Shown here one piece after another: positions 6,939 through 12,020 of a DNA stretch of 12,020 bases. Origin of the DNA: Rhizobium sp. LCM 4573 (GTDB taxonomy: Bacteria; Pseudomonadota; Alphaproteobacteria; Rhizobiales; Rhizobiaceae); NCBI RefSeq assembly GCF_001854865.1, contig NZ_MDDW01000028.1:56993-69012 (forward strand). The letters run 5' to 3'. Position 1 is the stretch's first letter; the number at the start of each line of letters is the position of its first letter. A program made the translations under genes and the position numbers. Below the pieces are notes generated by a model. That model did not search any database and was not told the origin of the DNA. It saw nothing but the letters and a program-made list of their open reading frames with translations.

Positions 6939-6967
6939 CTTATACGGATTTTTCCGCAGAAGGCAAG
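6939..6967 (-). promoter_or_regulatory. Candidate housekeeping promoter of rpsF
   Basis: On the minus strand CTTGCC (6962-6967) lies 17 bp before TATAAG (6939-6944). This resembles the alphaproteobacterial -35 CTTGAC and -10 consensus. A GC-rich stretch, GGCGCGC, sits right after the -10, as often seen at stringently controlled ribosomal promoters. The remaining sequence from 6968 to the helicase stop at 7051 shows no clear terminator or gene. Confidence 0.55.
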
Positions 6968-7050
6968 GGGAAAGCCGGCGCGCGGTTCATTTCTGGTTCT
7001 GGCGATGGCGAGGCGACGGTTAGGTTCTCGCGGCCTGCCATTCGCCGGCG

Positions 7051-9120
7051 TTACTTCCGCCGTTCGAAATTCGCTTTGCCGCCCGATTTCGGGCCGTTGC
7101 TCTTGGGCTTGTCCTTCTTCTTGAAGGGCTTGTCGGCGCCGCTCTTGCCGAAAGGCTTCTCGCGAAACGGTTTGTCGAAGCTCCGTGCGTCGCGGTTTCC
7201 GGCCCCGGCGGGCTTGGCCTTGCCCTTCGGCTTGCTGTCGCCCCAGACCTCGTCGTCGAGGCGCCGCCCCTCATCGGCCTTGTCGCGGAGCTTTTCGCCG
7301 GTGAACTTGCCTTTCCCCTGCCATTCCCTGCGGGGGTCGTCCTTGCGCGGCTCATCTTTGCCCGGTCCGCCCTTGAAAGACTTCTCTTTCCAGGGCTTGT
7401 CCATGCGCGGACCCTCACGGCGCGTAAAGCCGTCCTCGTCCTTCCCGCGAGAGAACTTGCTGAAATCCGGCGCTTGGGAGAGCCGCGTCACGCGAATGCC
7501 GCGCTCCATCATCCGGTCCTTGCCAAGCTTCTGCAGGAAGCGATCGGCATGATCGGCGGCGATTTCAACGAAGGTTTCGTCCGCCTGCATCTTGATCGCG
7601 CCGATCTCGTTCTTGGTCAGGCCGCCGTTGCGGCAGATCGTCGGGATGAGCCAGCGCGGCTCGGCGCGCTGCTTGCGGCCGACCGACAGCGAGAACCAGA
7701 CGGCCGGGCCGAAATCGCCGCGCGGCGTCAGCGGCCGCGACGCCGGATCACCTCCGTCACGAGCGTTGTCGCGTCCACCATCGCGCGGTTTGCGGGCCTC
7801 CAGCGAAACCTCGACGATATCTTCGGGCGCGGAGTTCTTGCCGCGGTAGAGACCGACAAAAGCGGTGGCGAGCTTTTCAGCGCTGTATTGGGCGACGAGT
7901 TTCGCGATCAGCGCCTGTTCGTCTTCGTCCTTCGCCGTCTCGGCGAAGATCGGATCGGCGAGCAGGCGCTCCTCGTCACGACGGGTCACCTCGTCGGCAG
8001 ACGGAGGACGTGCCCAGGTCGGCTCGATCTTCGCTCCGAAAAGCAGGCGCTCGGCCTTGCGGCGCTGGTTTATCGGCACGATCAGCGCGCTGACGCCCTT
8101 GCGTCCGGCGCGTCCCGTGCGGCCGCTGCGGTGCAGCAGCGTTTCCGGATTGGTCGGCAGGTCGGCATGGATGACGAGTTCGAGCCCCGGCAAGTCGATG
8201 CCTCGGGCGGCGACGTCGGTCGCGATGCAGACGCGGGCGCGGCCATCGCGCATGGCCTGCAGCGCATGGGTGCGCTCGTTCTGGGTCAGTTCGCCGGACA
8301 ATGCCACGACCGAGAAGTTACGGTTGGAAAGCCGTGCCGTCAAATGGTTGACGGCCGCTCGCGTCGAGCAGAAAACGATGGCGTTGGGGGCCTCATAATA
8401 GCGCAGCACGTTGACGATGGCGTTCTCTCTGTCATGCGGCGTTACCAGCAAGGCGCGCTGCTCGATATCGACATGCTGCTTTTCTTCCGCCGTCGTGGCG
8501 ATGCGTACCGCATCGCGCTGATAGCTCTTGGCGAGCTTGGCAATCGCCGCCGGCACCGTTGCGGAGAACATCAGGGTACGGCGGTCATCCGGCGCGGATT
8601 CGAGGATGAATTCCAGATCCTCGCGAAAGCCGAGATCGAGCATCTCGTCCGCTTCGTCGAGAACGGCGACCTTCAGTTCCGACATGTCGAGCGCGTTGCG
8701 GCGGATATGGTCGCAGATGCGGCCCGGCGTGCCGACGACGATATGGGCGCCGCGTTCCAGCGCTCGCCGCTCGTTGCGGATGTCCATGCCACCGACGCAG
8801 CTTGCGACGACCGCATCAGCCATCTCGTAGAGCCATTCCAGCTCGCGCTTCACCTGCATGGCGAGTTCGCGGGTGGGGGCGATGACGAGGGCAAGAGGAG
8901 CGCCGGCGCGTCCGAATTTTTCCTGGCCGCCGAGCAGGCTCGGCGCCATTGCGATGCCGAATGCGACGGTCTTGCCGGAGCCGGTCTGCGCGGAGACGAG
9001 CGCGTCGGAACCTGCGAGAGCCGGGTCGAGCATGGATTTCTGGACGGGGGTCAGCGTCGTGTAGCCCCGTTTCGCCAACGCCTTGGCGATCGCCGGGACG
9101 GCGCCATCGTGATCGGTCAT
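7051..9120 (-). CDS. DEAD-box ATP-dependent RNA helicase, CsdA/DbpA type
   Basis: This protein of 689 residues unwinds or remodels RNA using ATP, with likely roles in ribosome assembly, mRNA decay or cold adaptation. The helicase core shows all standard motifs: Q motif near 20-28, Walker A AQTGSGKT (44-51), PTRELA (82-87), TPGR (131-134), DEAD (155-158), SAT (186-188), ATDVAARGID (300-309) and HRSGRTGR (330-337). Residues about 470-548 fit a DbpA-type RNA-binding domain (PRWLIPTICRNGGLTKNEIGAIK). The last 135 or so residues are a Lys/Arg/Asp/Gly-rich low-complexity tail. I chose the ATG at 9120 (MTDHDG) rather than 9165, since the extra 15 residues are an Arg-rich stretch outside the family. 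CsdA/DeaD is the nearest match; RhlE-type is excluded by the DbpA domain. A 960-codon open frame on the other strand (7474-10356) is a composition artefact. Confidence 0.95.
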   Translation of the reverse strand: MTDHDGAVPAIAKALAKRGYTTLTPVQKSMLDPALAGSDALVSAQTGSGKTVAFGIAMAPSLLGGQEKFGRAGAPLALVIAPTRELAMQVKRELEWLYEMADAVVASCVGGMDIRNERRALERGAHIVVGTPGRICDHIRRNALDMSELKVAVLDEADEMLDLGFREDLEFILESAPDDRRTLMFSATVPAAIAKLAKSYQRDAVRIATTAEEKQHVDIEQRALLVTPHDRENAIVNVLRYYEAPNAIVFCSTRAAVNHLTARLSNRNFSVVALSGELTQNERTHALQAMRDGRARVCIATDVAARGIDLPGLELVIHADLPTNPETLLHRSGRTGRAGRKGVSALIVPINQRRKAERLLFGAKIEPTWARPPSADEVTRRDEERLLADPIFAETAKDEDEQALIAKLVAQYSAEKLATAFVGLYRGKNSAPEDIVEVSLEARKPRDGGRDNARDGGDPASRPLTPRGDFGPAVWFSLSVGRKQRAEPRWLIPTICRNGGLTKNEIGAIKMQADETFVEIAADHADRFLQKLGKDRMMERGIRVTRLSQAPDFSKFSRGKDEDGFTRREGPRMDKPWKEKSFKGGPGKDEPRKDDPRREWQGKGKFTGEKLRDKADEGRRLDDEVWGDSKPKGKAKPAGAGNRDARSFDKPFREKPFGKSGADKPFKKKDKPKSNGPKSGGKANFERRK

Positions 9121-9188
9121 TTTCTGTATCTTTCGGATTCTTCGCGCGCGGCGCCGTGGCTGCAACGATTGCTGCCGGATTGCGCAAG

Positions 9189-9217
9189 TTCCTATTCATT
9201 CGGGAGGCAATTGTCAA
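9189..9217 (-). promoter_or_regulatory. Candidate promoter of the DEAD-box helicase gene
   Basis: On the minus strand a perfect TTGACA (9212-9217) is followed after 17 bp by TAGGAA (9189-9194). The start would lie about 60 nt before the ATG at 9120. The -10 is mediocre. The -35 begins only 7 bp after the terminator hairpin of the upstream reductase gene, so the helicase gene appears to be an independent unit. Confidence 0.5.
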
Positions 9218-9224
9218 AGTATAC

Positions 9225-9256
9225 GGGGGCTGCACCTGTTCGCTGGTGCAGCCCCC
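9225..9256 (-). terminator. 12-bp stem hairpin ending the aldo/keto reductase gene
   Basis: A perfect 12-bp stem (GGGGGCTGCACC at 9225-9236 with GGTGCAGCCCCC at 9245-9256) has an 8-nt loop and starts 32 bp past the reductase stop. On the minus strand it is followed by CGTATACTTTG, so the U-tract is weak. Stem strength and position still favour a terminator. Confidence 0.75.
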
Positions 9257-9288
9257 GAAGATTGAGACCGGCGTGCCGCCTGTCTTTA

Positions 9289-10332
9289 TCACAAAGGCAT
9301 GGGATGCCGGCGGTGGACGACGGCGATCTCCTGCAGCACCTCATCCGTAAGGGTAATGTCTGCCGCGCCGACATTCGTCCTCAACTGCTCCATCGAGGTG
9401 GCGCCGATAATGGCGGAAGTCAGGAATGGGCGAGTGAGGCAGAAGGCGAGCGCCATCTGCGCAGGGTCGAGCCCGTGCCTGCCTGCGATCTCCACATAAG
9501 CGGCGGCGGGCGCTTCCTGATGCGGCTGCAGCCGGCCTCCGAGATCGCCGTTGATGGAGGCGCGGGAGCCTGCCGGAACTTCCCCATTCAGATATTTGCC
9601 GGTCAGGATGCCCGCTGCCAGCGGGGAATAGGCAAGCAGCCCGACATCCTCGTAGTGGGAGAGTTCCGCGAAATCGAGATCATGAGTGCGATACAGCAGA
9701 CTGTATTCGTTCTGGACGCTCGCGACGCGCGGCAGGCCCTTCTTCTCGGCTATCGACAGAAACTTCTGGGTGCCCCAGACGGTCTCGTTCGAAAGGCCGA
9801 TGGCGCGCACCTTGCCCGATTTGACGATATCGCCGAGCACTTCCAGCTTCTCGATGATTTCGGCGACGGTGCGGGCCTTGTCCTGCGTGGACGGATCGTA
9901 CTGCCAGGCATTGCGGAAGTGATAGTGCCCGCGGTTCGGCCAGTGGATCTGGTAGAGATCGATATAATCGGTCTTCAGCCGCTGGAGGCTGGCATCCACC
10001 GCCTGGCGGATCGTTCCGCCGTCGATGGGGGCGCCGCCGCGAATATAGGGCCGGCCCGCCCCTGCTACCTTGGTGGCCAGAACCACGTCTTTCCGTTTGC
10101 CAGCCTTCTGGAACCAGTTGCCGATGATCTTTTCGGTATCCGCATAGGTTTCGGCGCTCACCGGCGTCGTCGGGTAAAGCTCCGCGGTGTCGAAGAAGTT
10201 CACCCCATGCGCCACGGCATAGTCCATCTGCTCATGGGCTTCCGCTTCGCTGTTCTGCGTTCCCCAGGTCATGGTGCCGAGGCAGATTTCCGACACGGTG
10301 ATATCCGTGCGGCCGAGTGTCTTGTATTTCAT
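9289..10332 (-). CDS. Aldo/keto reductase, Tas-like
   Basis: This predicted NADP(H)-dependent cytoplasmic oxidoreductase reduces aldehydes or ketones; the real substrate is unknown. The 347 residues follow E. coli Tas closely in layout: LGTMTWGTQNSEAEAHEQMDYA (18-39), DTAELYP (48-54), LYQIHWPNRG (126-135), and a C-terminal HGLDPAQMALAFCLTRPF stretch. The catalytic tetrad Asp48, Tyr53, Lys88, His130 is complete. The ATG at 10332 gives MKYKTLGRTDI, the expected start; an upstream extension to 10521 is open but looks non-coding and would run through the divergent control region. The ribosome site is weak (GGGA). The gene is alone, divergent from the Nramp-like gene. A candidate CTTGCG/TAAAGT pair near 10386-10414 may be its promoter, at low confidence. 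Confidence 0.95.
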   Translation of the reverse strand: MKYKTLGRTDITVSEICLGTMTWGTQNSEAEAHEQMDYAVAHGVNFFDTAELYPTTPVSAETYADTEKIIGNWFQKAGKRKDVVLATKVAGAGRPYIRGGAPIDGGTIRQAVDASLQRLKTDYIDLYQIHWPNRGHYHFRNAWQYDPSTQDKARTVAEIIEKLEVLGDIVKSGKVRAIGLSNETVWGTQKFLSIAEKKGLPRVASVQNEYSLLYRTHDLDFAELSHYEDVGLLAYSPLAAGILTGKYLNGEVPAGSRASINGDLGGRLQPHQEAPAAAYVEIAGRHGLDPAQMALAFCLTRPFLTSAIIGATSMEQLRTNVGAADITLTDEVLQEIAVVHRRHPMPL

Positions 10333-10564
10333 GCGCTGAAAATCCCGATGGGTTGAAGCGTGTCGTCGCTTGAAAGGTGAGGGGACTTTAGTTCCAATTT
10401 GCTGCAGCGCAAGAGGAAGAGCCCGCATCGTATTGTGGGCGCTGGCAAAAATCATCCTCCAAAGATCGTAAATGGGAGAAACATTCCGCCGGAATTTGCA
10501 TTTTGGTATTTTTACGTCCAAAACGCGCTCAAAATGAAACGATTATCCGAGCGGAGGCTTTTGA
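10333..10564. promoter_or_regulatory. Divergent control region between the reductase and the Nramp-like gene
   Basis: This 232-bp gap is AT-richer than its surroundings, especially 10440-10550, as expected for promoters. It holds the perfect dyad ATTCC-GCC-GGAAT at 10483-10495, which could be an operator. The Nramp-like gene has a strong ribosome site GGAGG (10553-10557), 7 bp before its ATG. I found no good -35/-10 pair for the plus strand; TATTTT near 10507 is a possible -10. No known metal-regulator box (Fur/Mur or MntR type) was recognised. Confidence 0.4.
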
Positions 10565-11851
10565 ATGGCTGAGAATACAAGCGGTGCTGGCGACCGGGCT
10601 GTTCTTGATGCGAGCACGCCGCCGACGACCGGGCGCTGGAAGCTGATCGGTCCCGGCATCGTCGCGGCGGCGACGGGCGTGGGTGCCGGCGATCTCGTGG
10701 CGACCCTGATTGCCGGCTCGCGCTTCGGCTATGCGCTGCTGTGGGCGGCGGTCATCGGCTGCATCGTCAAGATCGCGCTGGCGGAAGGCTCGGCGCGCTA
10801 TCACCTCGCCACCGGCTCGACCATGCTGGAAGGTTGGAAATCGCTCGGCCGCTGGACGAGCTGGTATTTCGGTATCTACATCATGGTCTGGGGCTTCGTG
10901 TACGGCGCGACCGCCATGAGCGCCACGGCCTTGCCGCTTGCAGCCCTCTTCCCCGCCGTGCCGCTCTGGCTGTGGGCGATTCTTTCAGGCTCGCTCTGCG
11001 CGATCTTCGTGGCTCTCAACAAATACGAGATGTTCGAGAACGCCATGAAATTCTTCATCGGCGTGATGTTCGTGGTCGTGGTTGGCATCGCTCTCCTCGT
11101 CGTGCCGAATATCGGCGAAGCGCTCACCGGGCTCATCCCGACCATTCCGGAAGGTTCGGCCATCTATACGCTGGGCCTGATCGGCGGCGTCGGCGGCACC
11201 ATCACCATGGCTTCCTATGGCTACTGGGTGAACGCCAAGGGCTGGCGCACGCCCGCCTGGATGGGCGTCATGCGGCTCGACAACCGCGTCTCCTATATCA
11301 TGACCGGCATTTTCGTGATCGCCATGCTGATCATCGGCGCCGAACTGCTCTATACCGCCCAGATCGCCCTTTCGACCGGCGACCGCGGCCTCCTCGATCT
11401 CGATGAAGTGCTGGAGCAGCGTTTCGGCCGGGTTGTTTCGGTGATCTTCCTGATCGGCTTCTTCGCGACCGCGGTATCCTCGATCCTGGGCGTCTGGCAT
11501 GGCGTATCGCTGCTGTTCGCGGATTTCGTTCGTAACCTCAAGGGCGAGGGCGGCTCCCGCGAAGGGCTGGAAAAGACCTTCGCCTTCAAGTTCTACCTGT
11601 TCTGGCTGACGATCCCGCCCATGGCGCTGCTCTGGTTCGGCCGTCCGTTCACGCTCGTCATCATCTATGGTGCGCTCGGCGCCTTCTTCATGCCGTTCCT
11701 GGCGCTTACGCTGATCTGGCTCCTGAATTCCTCGCGCGTGCCGAAGGAATGGCGCAGCGGCTGGATTTCCAACGGCCTGCTCGGCATCTCGGCGCTCCTG
11801 TTCATCGTGCTCAGCGTGAACGAGGTCGTGGGCCTGTTTGCCAGGGGATGA
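10565..11851 (+). CDS. Nramp-superfamily transporter with altered metal-binding motif
   Basis: This 428-residue inner-membrane protein has about 11 hydrophobic segments and an Nramp-like layout. Segment 1, LIGPGIVAAATGVGAGD, aligns without gaps to classical MntH (from memory of E. coli MntH): GPG at 29-31 and FGYALLW at 54-60 match. The metal-binding DPGN is replaced by GAGD (40-43), so the first Asp is Gly and the Asn is Asp. In segment 6 the classical MPH becomes MAS (215-217); the Met is kept but the His of the proton path is lost. Segment 10 keeps an SS-x-x-G pattern (305-309). It is thus an outlying Nramp relative and may not carry Mn2+ or Fe2+; a magnesium or other substrate is possible but unproven. 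The ATG has GGAGG 7 bp upstream. It is transcribed toward fabD, 82 bp away, with no clear terminator. Confidence 0.88.
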   Translation: MAENTSGAGDRAVLDASTPPTTGRWKLIGPGIVAAATGVGAGDLVATLIAGSRFGYALLWAAVIGCIVKIALAEGSARYHLATGSTMLEGWKSLGRWTSWYFGIYIMVWGFVYGATAMSATALPLAALFPAVPLWLWAILSGSLCAIFVALNKYEMFENAMKFFIGVMFVVVVGIALLVVPNIGEALTGLIPTIPEGSAIYTLGLIGGVGGTITMASYGYWVNAKGWRTPAWMGVMRLDNRVSYIMTGIFVIAMLIIGAELLYTAQIALSTGDRGLLDLDEVLEQRFGRVVSVIFLIGFFATAVSSILGVWHGVSLLFADFVRNLKGEGGSREGLEKTFAFKFYLFWLTIPPMALLWFGRPFTLVIIYGALGAFFMPFLALTLIWLLNSSRVPKEWRSGWISNGLLGISALLFIVLSVNEVVGLFARG

Positions 11852-11933
11852 CGGGGGCCTGCCTGCCTCCGCGCCTTGACTCCCGGCCTGGAACGTGACT
11901 TGGAGAAGCGAAAGAGAAGGGAAGGATTATCCC
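11852..11933 (+). promoter_or_regulatory. Short gap before fabD with -35-like CTTGAC
   Basis: The 82-bp gap contains CTTGAC at 11875-11880, a perfect match to the alphaproteobacterial -35, but no convincing -10 follows at 16-18 bp. A purine-rich ribosome site, AGAAGGGAAGG (11915-11925), precedes the fabD ATG. A separate fabD promoter is possible; readthrough from the Nramp-like gene is the alternative. Confidence 0.35.
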
Positions 11934-12020
11934 ATGAGCATCGCATTCACGTTTCCCGGTCAGGGTAGCCAGACAGTCGGCATGGGCAAGGATCTTGCCG
12001 ACGCTTTTCCCGAGGCGCGC
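11934..12020 (+). CDS. fabD: Malonyl-CoA:ACP transacylase FabD, N-terminal fragment (cut by window edge)
   Basis: FabD moves malonyl groups from CoA to acyl carrier protein for fatty-acid synthesis. Only 29 codons are visible. MSIAFTFPGQGSQTVGMGKD holds the FPGQGSQ motif of the family, which forms part of the active-site oxyanion region. The catalytic GHSLGE lies beyond the window. Start ATG has a strong purine-rich ribosome site. In related genomes fabG and acpP usually follow. Confidence 0.95.
   Translation, partial: MSIAFTFPGQGSQTVGMGKDLADAFPEAR

Noticed and set aside
6791..7552. 253-codon plus-strand frame in the rpsF-helicase gap
   Set aside because: It crosses the rpsF promoter candidate and continues antisense into the helicase tail. 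Composition is Ser/Arg/Pro-rich low complexity, the complement of the Lys-rich tail.
7474..10356. 960-codon open frame on the plus strand
   Set aside because: It runs antisense through two well-supported genes (DEAD-box helicase and aldo/keto reductase). Its translation is rich in Arg, Gly, Asp and His without any recognisable domain. High GC at third positions explains the lack of stops.
10333..10521. 63-residue N-terminal extension of the aldo/keto reductase
   Set aside because: The frame is open, but the protein family starts at MKYKTLG. The extension is without homology and would occupy the divergent control region.

Overview
The window reads as chromosomal DNA of a GC-rich alphaproteobacterium, most likely of the Rhizobiales (Rhizobiaceae-like). 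This rests on three things: DnaB, S6, S18 and L9 protein sequences that look rhizobial, the block rpsF-rpsR-DUF2232-rplI lying near dnaB on one side and fabD on the other, and strong third-position GC bias. The genus cannot be fixed from the sequence alone. No phage, transposon, CRISPR, tRNA or rRNA was seen. The region is mostly core housekeeping sequence with two transporter systems added.

Layout, left to right. (1) 1-742, minus: the N-terminal third of the replicative helicase DnaB, cut by the window edge, with a DnaA-box-like site in its upstream region. (2) 943-4062, minus: a two-gene TAXI-type TRAP uptake system. The periplasmic binding protein comes first and the fused 4TM/12TM permease second, with a hairpin between them and a promoter candidate of their own. 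(3) 4254-6713, minus: the ribosomal cluster rpsF (S6), rpsR (S18), a DUF2232 membrane protein and rplI (L9). It is closed by a textbook rho-independent terminator and preceded by a leader of about 218 nt downstream of a well-spaced promoter candidate. (4) 7051-9120, minus: a DEAD-box RNA helicase of the CsdA/DbpA type with a long basic low-complexity tail. (5) 9289-10332, minus: a Tas-like aldo/keto reductase ending in a strong hairpin. (6) 10565-11851, plus: a divergently transcribed, atypical Nramp-superfamily transporter whose metal-site motif is altered. (7) 11934-12020, plus: the first 29 codons of fabD, start of the fatty-acid synthesis genes.

Functionally, the minus-strand core genes serve translation (S6, S18, L9), RNA remodelling (DEAD-box helicase) and replication (DnaB). 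S6 and S18 form a heterodimer on 16S rRNA, which explains their tight coupling. The TRAP pair lies between rplI and dnaB as a self-contained unit, with its own promoter candidate and the rplI terminator upstream of it. The reductase and the Nramp-like gene share a 232-bp divergent upstream region. No clearly new biological system is evident. The points most worth a second look are the unusual Nramp motif, the DnaA-box signal ahead of dnaB, and the structured leaders in the ribosomal cluster.
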